Shown: positions 43,727 to 53,352, counted from the first letter of the stretch. The stretch: DNA of 64,000 nucleotides from Heyndrickxia coagulans 36D1 (GCF_000169195.2 NC_016023.1:2666001-2730000), one strand, 5' to 3'. Program-made: numbers and translations. The notes: a model not told the origin generated them from the letters alone.

Positions 43727-44722
43727 ATGGCAAATTTGACGAGGGATTTTTTCATCGGCCTTTCAAACAGCAGGTTTTTAAATAAAAGTGCACAAAAATG
43801 GGGTTTCCGGTTCGGTGCTGAAAAATTTGTGGCGGGGACGGATATTGATTCCGTCACCCGGACCATCCGGGAAATGAATGCCCGTGGAATCAGCTGTACC
43901 GTTGACAATCTGGGCGAATTCGTATCTGAAAAAGCGGAAGCGGAGTCGGCGAAACAGCGCATTCTGCAAATGCTGGACAGGATTCATGAGGAGAACCTGG
44001 ATTGCCATATCTCGGTGAAACTGACCCAGCTCGGGCTTGATATTGACCGTGCGTTCTGCCTGCAAAATATGGAAGACATTTTGACGCGTGCAGCAGCATA
44101 CGGGATTTTTATCAATATTGACATGGAAGATTATACCCATTTTCATGCTACAATAGAGGTGTTGAAAACCCTGCTTGAAACGTACCAAAATGTCGGGACA
44201 GTCATCCAGGCGTATTTGCGCAACGCCGAAGCGGTTATGGATGAACTGAAGGATGTCCGGCTCAGGATTGTAAAGGGCGCTTACAAAGAAAGCGAGACAG
44301 CCGCTTTTCAGTCAAAAGCGGAAATTGACCGGAACTATGTAAAGCTTGTAAAAAAACGGCTGCTCGGCGAGGCATATACGTCCATTGCCACCCATGACCA
44401 CCACATCATTCGCGAACTGGAAGCATTTATTGAAGAAAACCAAATCCCGCACAGCCGGTTTGAGTTTCAGATGCTGTACGGATTTCGCCAGGAGATGCAG
44501 TATGAACTGGCGAAAAAATACCATTTCACGACGTACATGCCGTTCGGAAATGACTGGTTCGGCTATTATATGCGGCGCCTTGCCGAACGCCCACAAAATT
44601 TGAACCTGATTGTAAAGGATGCACTGTATACAAAAGACAACAAATTGAAAAAAGAACCGCTTCTCACCGCCGCCCTGACAGCCTCGCTTTTCATGCTGTG
44701 GAGACGCAAAAGGAAGAAATAA
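43727..44722 (+). CDS. putB: Proline dehydrogenase (PutB/FadM type)
   Basis: A 331-residue FAD-dependent monofunctional proline dehydrogenase, oxidising proline to P5C. Barrel motifs: SCTVDNLGEFV, CHISVKLTQLGLDID, FINIDMEDYTH, RIVKGAYKESETAAF, ATHDHHIIRELEAF, FEFQMLYGFRQEM and the C-terminal YYMRRLAERPQN. It lies 16 bases after rocA in one operon, with GGGAGG before the ATG. A Lys/Arg C-terminal tail (WRRKRKK) may help membrane contact. Ended by a terminator. Confidence 0.93.
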   Translation: MANLTRDFFIGLSNSRFLNKSAQKWGFRFGAEKFVAGTDIDSVTRTIREMNARGISCTVDNLGEFVSEKAEAESAKQRILQMLDRIHEENLDCHISVKLTQLGLDIDRAFCLQNMEDILTRAAAYGIFINIDMEDYTHFHATIEVLKTLLETYQNVGTVIQAYLRNAEAVMDELKDVRLRIVKGAYKESETAAFQSKAEIDRNYVKLVKKRLLGEAYTSIATHDHHIIRELEAFIEENQIPHSRFEFQMLYGFRQEMQYELAKKYHFTTYMPFGNDWFGYYMRRLAERPQNLNLIVKDALYTKDNKLKKEPLLTAALTASLFMLWRRKRKK

Positions 44723-44728
44723 GAAAAA

Positions 44729-44766
44729 GGCCGCTCCGCAAAGCAACCATTCCCAGAGCGGCCTTT
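44729..44766 (+). terminator. Intrinsic terminator after putB
   Basis: GGCCGCTC (44729-44736) pairs with GAGCGGCC (44755-44762) and is followed by TTTT; an A run precedes it. Downstream, CATGCC/GGCATG near 44799-44817 forms a second hairpin without a T run. Confidence 0.75.
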
Positions 44767-44922
44767 TCTATCTCATCCCGTTGATCTGCATTTCTGCCAT
44801 GCCCAACCCGGCATGGGCAAGCGATCAGTAAATTGTGCCGCAACGGTGGAAACCAATGGCACGGACGCCTCTTTGTTTATTTTCCCGCACGGTTAAGGAC
44901 TTTCCAGTTTGGAACAACCCAA

Positions 44923-45360
44923 TTATGCAGATTGGACTTCTTTCGGTTCAATTTTTGTAATCGAAAACATGTTCATTGCTTCCATTACATCACGTATACG
45001 TTCAATCGTAGCGCCATAGTATTCATTTCTTTCATCCCTTGATACTTGAGACGGGGCCACTCCCAGTTTCTCTGTCAATTCGGCTTGGGACATGCCAATA
45101 TATATTCTGTATGCAATTAAAGTTCTGCCGATGTTCCGTAAATTAATGACAGTGTCGAACTCTCCCCGCTTGATTCTTTCATAATAGTCCACTTCTTCTT
45201 TGAGTTGTTCGTGAAAAGATATATAAGGTTGGATGGCGAGATCAATTTGTTCTTGGGTGAGCCCCATATCTTTAAAACTCAACTTTTCTGACTCAATAAA
45301 TTCCCTGTCTTGTTTTAGCTTTTCTACAGCCTCTTTATAAGCACGCTCAGTTTTAATCAT
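44923..45360 (-). CDS. XRE-family helix-turn-helix regulator
   Basis: A 145-residue protein with ATG at 45360 and GAGGGG upstream. Residues ~1-70 are charged and helical (MIKTERAYKEAVEKLKQDRE). Residues ~78-135 form an XRE HTH (GRTLIAYRIYIGMSQAELTE, then KLGVAPSQVSRDERNEYYG). The helical front with C-terminal HTH is seen in HigA-type antitoxins and stand-alone regulators, but no toxin gene lies next to it. The composition is less GC-rich than the backbone. Confidence 0.75.
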   Translation of the reverse strand: MIKTERAYKEAVEKLKQDREFIESEKLSFKDMGLTQEQIDLAIQPYISFHEQLKEEVDYYERIKRGEFDTVINLRNIGRTLIAYRIYIGMSQAELTEKLGVAPSQVSRDERNEYYGATIERIRDVMEAMNMFSITKIEPKEVQSA

Positions 45361-45908
45361 TGAATGACCCCTCACTTAAATTTAGCTCTGCTCCTTTTTG
45401 GTATATTATTTTTGAAACAAGTTTGTTTTAACTCACTTTACAATTTTCACGATTCCTTTTGGCTCAAAAGTATTATTAATCTATATGTTAACTTCACATT
45501 AATGTTATATTTAATTTATCTCAAGATCCCTGTGAGATCAACTAAAGCGTTAAAACATTTGATTTTTTGTAATCATTATGCCCCCGATGTATTGCTAATG
45601 ATTGGTGCAGACTTATCCGTGGATTTTCTCGCTCGTGACTGGAAGTCAGGGCCTTATCACGGTTAGACAAACCGGAAAGATTGCCTGAAAAAGAGGAGTG
45701 AGGATTAAACGCACCTGCCCGTATGCTGTAACGAAGGCGAAAAAATATCGATGGTCATTTTTCCATCCTTTTGACCGTCCCGCTATTTGTCGAATAAATG
45801 ATGTGGACTTTTGGGGATTTTTTTCTATACAATGGATTTGAATATTGAAAAAAGAATCATAAAGCCCGCCGCGGGTATTCCGAAAATGAAAGATGAGGGG
45901 CAATGACC
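45361..45908. other. Intergenic stretch without a supported gene
   Basis: The first ~200 bases are AT-rich, with the probable promoter of the XRE gene. The rest has mixed composition. A short open frame at 45364-45666 lacks a ribosome site and looks non-coding. The region may hold remnants of lost genes; nothing specific can be named. Confidence 0.4.
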
Positions 45909-46685
45909 ATGACACGGCCAATTTTTAGACATGCTTGTTCAATTTTTGTGATGCTTCCCATTTTATTAAACGGTTGTTCAGCAAGTCATACCGGTAACCA
46001 GGTGAAGCATGAAATACAGCCAAACCACACCAAGGCCAAGGAGAATAGCCAAGCGGCGTCCCTTAGTCTTGACCAAATGAGGATGACTGAGGCACCAAAA
46101 GACGAACAGCAAACACCGCTCGATACCGTTACCCATGTGGTTAAATGGAAGTTTTCAGATGAAAAAGATGTTGTTCCTTCTAAGAAGAATATATTATGGG
46201 AAACCCATTTGGGAAGCGAAGCGGTCGTAGCAACCAAAGTACCAAAACTTAAAGATTCAAGATTGAATCTGTTTGCCCTGTCCTTTCATGACGGTAAGTG
46301 GGGAATAAAAAACGTGACAGATGCCCCTATTGATCGTTTGGAAGATCATGTTAAAGGTTTAACGCTTCCTATGCAAAAATATGCTGTAATCACCTCGGAT
46401 TTTGATGGAAAATCGATATGGAACATCACAGACGGGAAAAGAACAGTCATGATTGCACTGTATCCCCAATTTTCCTTTTCCATGCGTGAAGGAACGAAAA
46501 CTATTCCGTTTAAGGGCGATGAGGCTTTTGTAAATACTCGATCGAAAACGCAATCCTTGTTTTATTATTTTGACCAGGAAAAACTGATTTGGATCTATGG
46601 TGATTTGTCTGAAAGCGAAATCATAAAATTGGCTAATTCACTGCCAAGTGCTGGATCTCCCAGTTTTCCCGAAGCATCATCATAA
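45909..46685 (+). CDS. Predicted lipoprotein, function unknown
   Basis: A 258-residue protein. ATG 45909 is spaced well from GAGGGG; ATG 45903 is the alternative. The signal peptide ends in lipobox LLNGC. The mature chain begins with a polar linker (~25-65) and continues into a mixed alpha/beta domain (VVKWKFSDEKDVVPSKKNIL, LEDHVKGLTLPMQKYAVITSDF) rich in aromatic residues. It ends in a Pro/Ser tail. No family is recognised. It is probably anchored outside the membrane and transcribed alone. Confidence 0.7.
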   Translation: MTRPIFRHACSIFVMLPILLNGCSASHTGNQVKHEIQPNHTKAKENSQAASLSLDQMRMTEAPKDEQQTPLDTVTHVVKWKFSDEKDVVPSKKNILWETHLGSEAVVATKVPKLKDSRLNLFALSFHDGKWGIKNVTDAPIDRLEDHVKGLTLPMQKYAVITSDFDGKSIWNITDGKRTVMIALYPQFSFSMREGTKTIPFKGDEAFVNTRSKTQSLFYYFDQEKLIWIYGDLSESEIIKLANSLPSAGSPSFPEASS

Positions 46686-46845
46686 ACCAAAACCAGATGC
46701 TCCAAACCGGGAATGCCATCCGGGAAAATGGGATGCAGTGGTTTTTTTATGATCCTCGATTAACAGGGGGGGCTTGGAAGTCTGGGGGCCATATCTTTCT
46801 GTTGGCTAATTTTTCACCTGTTTATAAATTTGTGTCTCAGAATAT

Positions 46846-46881
46846 AAAAAAACCCCGGAACCAGAGCGGTTTCGGGGGTTT
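46846..46881 (-). terminator. Terminator of rpsD
   Basis: On the minus strand AAACCCCCGAAACC, a short loop and GGTTCCGGGGTTT, followed by more T residues. It begins right after the rpsD stop. Confidence 0.85.
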
Positions 46882-46886
46882 ACATA

Positions 46887-47489
46887 TTACCTGGAATAGA
46901 ACTCAACGATTAACGATTCGTTAATTTCAGCCGGCAGTTCCGAGCGTTCAGGGAGGCGGCTGTAAGTCCCTTCAAGCTTGTCTGCATCAAAAGAAAGGTA
47001 ATCCGGCACAAAAGTTGTCGTTTCGATCGCTTCTTTGATGACATCCAAGTTGCGGGATTTTTCGCGCACGCCGATCGTTTGCCCCGGTTCTACACGGTAA
47101 GACGGGATATCGACGCGTTTGCCGTCAACAAGAATATGCCCATGGTTTACGAGCTGGCGTGCTTGGCGGCGTGTGCGAGCCAAACCGAGACGGTAAACAA
47201 GGTTATCAAGGCGTGATTCCAAAAGAACCATGAAATTTTCACCGTGTTTCCCTTGCATTTTGCCAGCTTTCAGGAAAGTGTTGTGGAATTGGCGTTCATT
47301 TAAGCCGTACATATGGCGAAGCTTTTGTTTTTCCTGTAATTGCAAGCCATATTCAGACAATTTTCTGCGCTGATTCGGGCCGTGCTGTCCAGGTGCATAA
47401 GGACGCTTCTCCAATTCTTTTCCGGTACCGCTTAAAGAAATCCCGAGACGGCGGGACAATTTCCAGCTTGGACCTGTATAACGAGCCAT
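46887..47489 (-). CDS. rpsD: 30S ribosomal protein S4
   Basis: A 200-residue primary 16S-binding ribosomal protein that also represses its own synthesis by binding its leader mRNA. It has the N-terminal segment [19 protein letters not shown] and [20 protein letters not shown], then the S4 RNA-binding domain ([40 protein letters not shown]). Like the B. subtilis form it lacks the N-terminal zinc cysteines. AAAGGAGGAG precedes the ATG. It is a monocistronic unit with a strong promoter and terminator. Confidence 0.98.
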   Translation of the reverse strand: MARYTGPSWKLSRRLGISLSGTGKELEKRPYAPGQHGPNQRRKLSEYGLQLQEKQKLRHMYGLNERQFHNTFLKAGKMQGKHGENFMVLLESRLDNLVYRLGLARTRRQARQLVNHGHILVDGKRVDIPSYRVEPGQTIGVREKSRNLDVIKEAIETTTFVPDYLSFDADKLEGTYSRLPERSELPAEINESLIVEFYSR

Positions 47490-47683
47490 GAAAGACTCCT
47501 CCTTTGTTTTTATTTTGTTGTAAAATAAAAACAGATATCATGGACACTTCTTCATGCGTATTTTGTTTTCATGTACCATCGCCCCAGCAGCAGAGGGTTA
47601 CACGATACACCTTGCATTCAGGCAAGGAACAAAATACAAACACAAAGCCGTCCAATAAGGCTGCATTATTTTACACAACGTTG
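47490..47683 (-). promoter_or_regulatory. Structured rpsD leader (S4-binding autoregulatory RNA)
   Basis: The ~190-base leader has a perfect ten-base closing helix between 47628-47637 and 47558-47567 (GTATTTTGTT with AACAAAATAC in the transcript). It encloses a hairpin CCTTGC-CTGAAT-GCAAGG (47610-47627) and a G/C-rich internal part. Bacillales rpsD leaders bind S4 and block expression when S4 is in excess. The fold and position fit that element; I have not tested it with a covariance model. Confidence 0.75.
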
Positions 47684-47712
47684 ATTATATGTTTTCAAAG
47701 ATAAAAAGTCAA
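47684..47712 (-). promoter_or_regulatory. Strong sigma-A promoter for rpsD
   Basis: On the minus strand TTGACT (47707-47712), a 17-base spacer and perfect TATAAT (47684-47689). The rest of the gap to dgcP (47713-47988) is AT-rich with no supported gene. Confidence 0.8.
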
Positions 47713-47988
47713 CAACAAATGCAAATTGGTCTGTGTTGCGACAAAAAATTTTCACATTCCGTTCGCGCGGCTTCATAACAGGCCTTAAGACACAATATAT
47801 ACAGTATATCGGTTAGGCAGACTGTACATTTATAGTTCTTTTGCATTATAATGGTATTAATTTGACCGGTTTTTAACATTTTTACGTCTCCCGTGCAGTT
47901 TTTTGTTTTAATATTCTTCATTTTCAAGGCTCGCGCTTTTTATGCGTTTTTCGCTTTTATACGGAAACAGGGTCAGGGTGATTAGGAA

Positions 47989-49857
47989 ATGGAAAAGAAA
48001 GAAAATCATTTAATCCTATATTATAAGTCCCGTTTACTGGATTTAATGAATCTTGAGACAGCAAGTAGCCTGGATGACTGGGTGGCGGTCGTGGCAGAAG
48101 TGCTCAGCGCTGATCATATCGTGTATTATAAGCCGGATAGCGAAAACACAAAGTTTTACAAAATATGCGGCTTTTATAATCCTTTCCGGCATGACGTCGA
48201 ACTTGTCGTGCCTTCCGGAAAAATTAAAGCTTTAAAAACAGCCTCCCAGGTTGTCACAAATGGGAAACTGCAAAAGGATCCTTATTTAAAACAGTTTAAC
48301 ATTGCCTTTTTTATTCCGGAAAAAAACATGGAGGATGGCTGCCTGCTTCTTTCCATTCCAAACAGGATGTTCGGGGAGCTGTCTGACGCGGATTTGCAGG
48401 CGTTTGTCAGGGAAAGCCGGAACTTCCTGCAGCTGAAGTATGAGTTGTCTGTTGTTGAAGCCGACAGAAAGCGTTACATCGAATTATTCCAAGTGACCGG
48501 AAAATTCCATTCTTCCATGGATACGGATACGATCCTTGCAGAAATCATTTACACGCTGAAAAGGCTGTATCCGGTTTTTGAATACACCTTAATGCTGTCG
48601 GACGATTATCACCACAATCTTGATTTGCCGATCAAATCGCTGCAATATGATGCAGTCGACGAAATGGCGCTCGAATCATATGTAAACGGCCAGGTCCATC
48701 TTGCCACGGTATGGCGGACAAACGAAACGATGCTTTATGCGCCGCTAAGGGGAAAGCAAGGCGTGTACGGCGTGCTGCAGGTCATCACTTTTGCAAACTA
48801 TGAATTTAACCGCAGCGATCTGGAATTTATCAGCCTGCTCGCCAATACGGCGGGAAGTGCGCTTGAAAACGCCAAGCTGTACCAGCAGTCGATGCAGTCC
48901 ATTGAAGAACTCCGCCTGATCAATTCGGTTTCCCGCCAGTTAAATAAAAGCGCGAATTTAAAAGAAACCGTCGATTTTTTAATGGAGCAGATCTCCAGTT
49001 CATTTAATACCCAGGCAATCGGGTTCGTGATGATGGAGAATGGAAAAATGGACCTGCTTGAAGGCAGCAGCCCCATTTTTGAAGAAAAGGAAGGCATCCG
49101 GTATCTTGATTTTGCAAACCGTTCTTTTGCTGATACGAAAGAATCCCTGTTTATCAGCAACTTAAACCAGCGTTTTCCCGGCAGAAACTATCGCTTTTCT
49201 TCGCTGATGGCTGTCCCGATTATCCAGGAAGATGATTTAAAGGGGTTCTGCCTTGTTCTTCATGAAGCGCCTTACCATTTTTCTTTTGACAGGTTCAAAC
49301 TTTTTCAGTCGCTTATTTATCAATCGGGCATGGCCTTAACCAACTCCATGCTTCGCGAGCGGCTTGAAAAAATGGTGATCACCGACCATCTTACCCAGCT
49401 GTTTGCCAAAAATTACTTGAACAGCCGGATGGAAACTTCTATCGGTGAAGATGAGCAGGGCACGCTGATTTTGCTCGATATTGACGACTTTAAAAAAGTC
49501 AATGACACATACGGCCATCAAGTCGGGGATGAAATTTTGATCCAGGTTGCAAAGCTGATCAAAGAAAACATTCGTTCAACCGATATCGGAGCAAGATGGG
49601 GCGGAGAGGAGATGGCGATTTATCTTCCCGGCGTGCCGCTTCAAACAGGGGTGCAGGTCGCCAAAAGGGTGCTTGCGGCTGTTGAGAAAAATACAAATCC
49701 TCCGGTTACCATTTCGTGCGGGGTGTCGTACTGGAATAAAGAGATGAATGAAACGGTGGAATCGCTTTTTAACAGGGCAGACGCCGGATTGTATCATGCG
49801 AAAAGCCTCGGAAAAAACCAGGTGGTCATCAGCGATATGGAAATGAAAGCCAATTAA
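47989..49857 (+). CDS. dgcP: GAF-GGDEF diguanylate cyclase (DgcP/YtrP-like)
   Basis: A 622-residue soluble protein. Residues ~1-150 hold a first GAF-like sensor, ~165-295 a second, ~310-450 a third GAF domain, and ~460-620 the GGDEF cyclase. The active loop is GGEEM (a GG(D/E)EF variant), substrate-site residues lie in LLDIDDFKKVNDTYGHQVGD, and RSTD five residues before GGEEM matches the RxxD inhibitory site for c-di-GMP. It should make c-di-GMP in response to small ligands bound by the GAF domains. Its position between rpsD and ytsP matches B. subtilis ytrP/dgcP. Confidence 0.9.
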   Translation: MEKKENHLILYYKSRLLDLMNLETASSLDDWVAVVAEVLSADHIVYYKPDSENTKFYKICGFYNPFRHDVELVVPSGKIKALKTASQVVTNGKLQKDPYLKQFNIAFFIPEKNMEDGCLLLSIPNRMFGELSDADLQAFVRESRNFLQLKYELSVVEADRKRYIELFQVTGKFHSSMDTDTILAEIIYTLKRLYPVFEYTLMLSDDYHHNLDLPIKSLQYDAVDEMALESYVNGQVHLATVWRTNETMLYAPLRGKQGVYGVLQVITFANYEFNRSDLEFISLLANTAGSALENAKLYQQSMQSIEELRLINSVSRQLNKSANLKETVDFLMEQISSSFNTQAIGFVMMENGKMDLLEGSSPIFEEKEGIRYLDFANRSFADTKESLFISNLNQRFPGRNYRFSSLMAVPIIQEDDLKGFCLVLHEAPYHFSFDRFKLFQSLIYQSGMALTNSMLRERLEKMVITDHLTQLFAKNYLNSRMETSIGEDEQGTLILLDIDDFKKVNDTYGHQVGDEILIQVAKLIKENIRSTDIGARWGGEEMAIYLPGVPLQTGVQVAKRVLAAVEKNTNPPVTISCGVSYWNKEMNETVESLFNRADAGLYHAKSLGKNQVVISDMEMKAN

Positions 49858-49901
49858 GGGCGCACTGCAGCTGATTGCTTTTGTACAGCCGCCTTAAAAA
49901 A

Positions 49902-49937
49902 CCCCCATTGCCTGATCCGGCAATGGGGGCATTTTTT
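49902..49937 (+). terminator. Intrinsic terminator after dgcP
   Basis: CCCCCATTGCC (49902-49912) and GGCAATGGGGG (49919-49929), then CA and a T run. An A run on the other side suggests it works both ways. Confidence 0.85.
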
Positions 49938-50062
49938 ATCCATTCGGTTATGGTTTTAATATCTGCTTCAGGCCGCTTAATCCTTGCTGCCTGCCAAGTT
50001 CGTCCGGCCTTTGGGACTCGGCATGCTTTTATCTCCTTATTTATCAACCTGCGAAACCGGCC

Positions 50063-50542
50063 TTACAGCACTTTTTCCAGCGCTGCGGCAAAAGCTGCCA
50101 GTCCCGCTTCATCTTCTGCATCAAATCGATTTTTTTCCGGGCTGTCGATATCCAAAACGCCGATCACTTCACCGTTTTTCATCAGCGGGACGACAATTTC
50201 GGATTGGGAAGCGGCGTCACAGGCAATATGGCCCGAAAACTGCTGCACATCGGCGACCCGGAGCACCCGTTTTTCTTTCCAGGCTGTCCCGCACACCCCT
50301 TTTCCATACGGAAGCCGTACACAAGCTGGCAAACCTTGGAACGGCCCGAGGACGAGTTCATCCCCGCTTGCGAAATAAAACCCGACCCAGTTCACCCGGT
50401 CAAGAAACTGGTTTAACAGCGCTGCAGCATTGCTTAAATTGGCAATTTTATCCGGTTCGTCTTCTGTGAGCGCGATCAGCTGTTTTACGACAAGATCATA
50501 CTTTTCTTTCTTCGTTCCCTGGGGATTTTCTGCATGAAACAT
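50063..50542 (-). CDS. ytsP: Free methionine-(R)-sulfoxide reductase, GAF fold (YtsP-like)
   Basis: A 159-residue single-GAF enzyme that reduces free Met-R-sulfoxide. Cys74, Cys84 and Cys108 match the three conserved cysteines (LPACVRLPYGKGVCGTAW, then GHIACDA), with NWVGFYF and LGPFQG lining the pocket. The start at 50542 gives the family length; a longer open frame upstream has no support. Divergent from refZ, the same arrangement as ytsP-yttP in B. subtilis. Confidence 0.9.
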   Translation of the reverse strand: MFHAENPQGTKKEKYDLVVKQLIALTEDEPDKIANLSNAAALLNQFLDRVNWVGFYFASGDELVLGPFQGLPACVRLPYGKGVCGTAWKEKRVLRVADVQQFSGHIACDAASQSEIVVPLMKNGEVIGVLDIDSPEKNRFDAEDEAGLAAFAAALEKVL

Positions 50543-50704
50543 CGCCATCATCCTTACATCAGCAAATTTTTTAAAAACGGGGCGGGATTTTGTCGGAAAG
50601 TTTTTAAAGGAACCCCGGCCCGGCATATGGAATAGTACGGAATAGAATATTTTTAACACAAAAGGGGAAGCCCGGCAAGCAAAAAAGAGGAAAGGGTGGA
50701 ACAA

Positions 50705-51343
50705 ATGGACGGAAACAGCAGTGAAACAAAAGAAAAAATATTTAATACGGCGATTGCTTTATTTCATACGAAGGGCTATAAAGGAACAACAATCAGGGCG
50801 ATTGCGGCTTCCGCAAAAGTCAATTCGGCCAATATTTCCTATTACTTTAAAGGCAAACAGGGGCTATTGGAAGCGTGTTTTATCCGCTTTTTTGAACCGT
50901 ATATTGCCTGCCTTGAAGAAGAAGTGCAAAATCTTTCGGAGGATGGATTAAAACGGGCGGCCTTCCGCATCCTGCACTTTCAAAGCGAAAACCACCTGCT
51001 GTCCAGATTTGTATGGCGGGAAGTCACCATTGATTCGCAAATTGTCCGCGAAATTTTGTCCACTTACTTCATGAAAGAGCGTTATTTATTAAAAAAGCTC
51101 GTCAAAGCCTGGTGCGGTCCCGGAATCCAGGCGGGCAAACTGAACTTTCTCATGATCCAGCTGAAAAGCATGCTGTCGATGCCGTATTTAAACAGCCAGT
51201 ATATCCGCGAAGTATGGGGCATGCAGCCGGAAGAGCCGTATTTTGCCGAAAAATACGGCAAATCGGTTGCCGAATGGCTGGACAGCATCCGGCAAAACGC
51301 GGGGGCGCAGCCGGAACCGCTGCTGCTTGAAACCGCTTTTTAA
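50705..51343 (+). CDS. refZ: TetR-family regulator RefZ (YttP)
   Basis: A 212-residue TetR protein. The N-terminal HTH is in TTIRAIAASAKVNSANISYY, followed by FKGKQGLLEACFIRFFEPY. The C-terminal ~140 residues form the helical ligand/dimer domain. In B. subtilis RefZ is made at the onset of sporulation, binds sites near the origin and inhibits FtsZ, helping to place the polar septum. The call rests on similarity plus the conserved ytsP-refZ-ezrA order. ATG 50705 is favoured over GTG 50696 because GAAAGGGTGG lies upstream. Confidence 0.83.
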   Translation: MDGNSSETKEKIFNTAIALFHTKGYKGTTIRAIAASAKVNSANISYYFKGKQGLLEACFIRFFEPYIACLEEEVQNLSEDGLKRAAFRILHFQSENHLLSRFVWREVTIDSQIVREILSTYFMKERYLLKKLVKAWCGPGIQAGKLNFLMIQLKSMLSMPYLNSQYIREVWGMQPEEPYFAEKYGKSVAEWLDSIRQNAGAQPEPLLLETAF

Positions 51344-51635
51344 TGGCCGGAGCGGGCTGGCTGTTTTTAAAATGCCGGCAGCTTTCCGAAAAAGCCCGCC
51401 GACGTGCAAAAAATAAGCGCCGGCTTTTTTTATTGTGGGTACGGAAAAAACCTTCCCCAAAATGAATCGAAAAATCTCGAATTTCATAGTCAAATATTGT
51501 CATTACATGGTATCATAGAATAAAAATAAACATACATGCCTGTGGGTATCGGGAAGGATTGTTCCGGTATTCATACATACATAATGAGCGGATATTAAGG
51601 TTTGATTTGTGGACGAACGGGAGGCTTTCAAGTTT

Positions 51636-53336
51636 ATGATGTATGGCATCATTGGCGCTATTCTTTTATTGCTGGTTTTATTGACTTGCGGTTTTTTTAT
51701 CAGGAGGCAGTTTTACAAAGAGATTGACAAGCTTGAAGCATGGAAAATTGAAATCATGAACCGGCCTGTCACCGATGAGCTGGGAAAAGTCAAACGGCTC
51801 AATATGGGCGGGGAGGCGGAAAGTTTATTTGAAGGCTGGCGCAAAGACTGGGAGGACCTTTTAAACGAGGAACTGCCGGCAGTGGAAGATAAGCTCTTTG
51901 AAATCGAGGAGCACACTGACAAATACCGTTTCAAAAAGGCGAAGGCCGTACAGGCGGAAGCAGAGGCGATTCTTCAAACTGCGGAACAAAAAATAAAAGA
52001 TATACTGGACGGCGTCAATGAACTGATGGATGCCGAGAAAGAATCCCGGAAAGAAGTGGAAGAACTCGGGAAAATCTTCAAAGACTTGAAGAAACAGCTT
52101 CTGACACGGCGCCATACATTCGGAAAAGCCATTAAAAGCCTCGACCTGAGAGTGGACAGCCTGGCGGAGAAATTTGTCCGTTACCATGAATTGACGGAAG
52201 CCGGGAACTATTTGGAGGCAAAGAAATTAGCCGATGAACTGAAAACTGAAACAGAAACATTGCAGGAGGATGCCGGAAAAATTCCGGATTTGCTGGCGGA
52301 AACGGAATCGCTTTTGCCGATGCAGTTTGCTGAATTGAAAGAGGGCTACAAAGAAATGGCTGCACAAGGCTTTGCGCTCGATCACCTGCAGTTTGATGAA
52401 GAAATGAAGGAGCTTACAGAAAAGCTATCGGCTTACCGGAAACAACTTGAACAGGCTGACACAGCGGATGTCGAGGAAGGCATCCGGGAAATCAAGGAAA
52501 GAATAGAAACGATTTACGATGTTTTAGAAAAAGAAGCGTACGCAAAAAACTATGTGCTCAAGCATTTCCGCGAAGTGAAGGATATGCTGGATGAAGTACG
52601 GGAAGAAAACAAGCGCCTCACAACAGAAACAGAATCCGTGCAAAAGACATACCAGCTGCATGAGGAAAACATGGCCGTTCCTGCTGAACTCGATAAACAG
52701 TTGGAGAAACTGGCCGCGCGTTTGGCGGTCCTTGAAGTAAAAATTCCCGAAAACGAAACGATTTATACCGTGTTAAGCGAACAGCTCAAAGAAATGGAAG
52801 GGCAGATTGAAAAACTGCAGGATGACCAGAAGACGTTTAACGAATTTCTGCAGAACCTGCGGAAGGAAGAAATGGAGGCACGCGCGAAGATCGCGGGATT
52901 GAAGCGGAAAATCCAGGATATGCGCCGCCTTGTCGAAAGAAGCAATATCCCCGGGCTGCCGGACTCGTACCGCAGCCTGTATGAAGCGGCCTGGAACGCG
53001 ATTCGTGATACTGCCGACAGCCTCCATGCCACGCCGCTAAACATGGAGAGGGTCAACCACCATCTGCTGGAGGCGGAACAGGCAGTCGGAAACTTTGAAA
53101 AAAGCACGAAAGCTTTATTGGAAAATGTTCAGCTTGCTGAAAAAGTGATTCAATACGGCAACCGTTACCGTGCTAAATATAAGAAAGTGGCGGACGGGCT
53201 GGAGCGCGCAGAAGTAGCTTTCCGGCGCTATGATTATGAGAAGGCGCTTGAAGAAGCCGCAACGACAGTGGAGGCGGTTGAGCCTGGTGCATTGAAAAAA
53301 ATTGAAAAAATGCTGGAAACGGAAGAATTACTTTAA
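51636..53336 (+). CDS. ezrA: Septation ring formation regulator EzrA
   Basis: A 566-residue protein near the family length (~562). ATG 51636 follows CGGGAGG (51618-51624); GTG 51609 is a poorer choice. One N-terminal TM helix (~2-25) is followed by an almost entirely helical cytosolic part with spectrin-like coiled coils (EIDKLEAWKIEIMNRPVTDE, then GKVKRLNMGGEAESLFEGWR) and a conserved C-terminal patch ending in LETEELL. EzrA binds FtsZ and limits Z-ring formation to midcell, and links division to wall synthesis. It is followed by a terminator. Confidence 0.95.
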   Translation: MMYGIIGAILLLLVLLTCGFFIRRQFYKEIDKLEAWKIEIMNRPVTDELGKVKRLNMGGEAESLFEGWRKDWEDLLNEELPAVEDKLFEIEEHTDKYRFKKAKAVQAEAEAILQTAEQKIKDILDGVNELMDAEKESRKEVEELGKIFKDLKKQLLTRRHTFGKAIKSLDLRVDSLAEKFVRYHELTEAGNYLEAKKLADELKTETETLQEDAGKIPDLLAETESLLPMQFAELKEGYKEMAAQGFALDHLQFDEEMKELTEKLSAYRKQLEQADTADVEEGIREIKERIETIYDVLEKEAYAKNYVLKHFREVKDMLDEVREENKRLTTETESVQKTYQLHEENMAVPAELDKQLEKLAARLAVLEVKIPENETIYTVLSEQLKEMEGQIEKLQDDQKTFNEFLQNLRKEEMEARAKIAGLKRKIQDMRRLVERSNIPGLPDSYRSLYEAAWNAIRDTADSLHATPLNMERVNHHLLEAEQAVGNFEKSTKALLENVQLAEKVIQYGNRYRAKYKKVADGLERAEVAFRRYDYEKALEEAATTVEAVEPGALKKIEKMLETEELL

Positions 53337-53352
53337 AGCAAACGGAAAAAAT

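Noticed and set aside
45364-45666. 100-codon frame upstream of the lipoprotein
   Set aside because: It overlaps the XRE start region, has no ribosome site, and its Leu/Phe content comes from AT richness.
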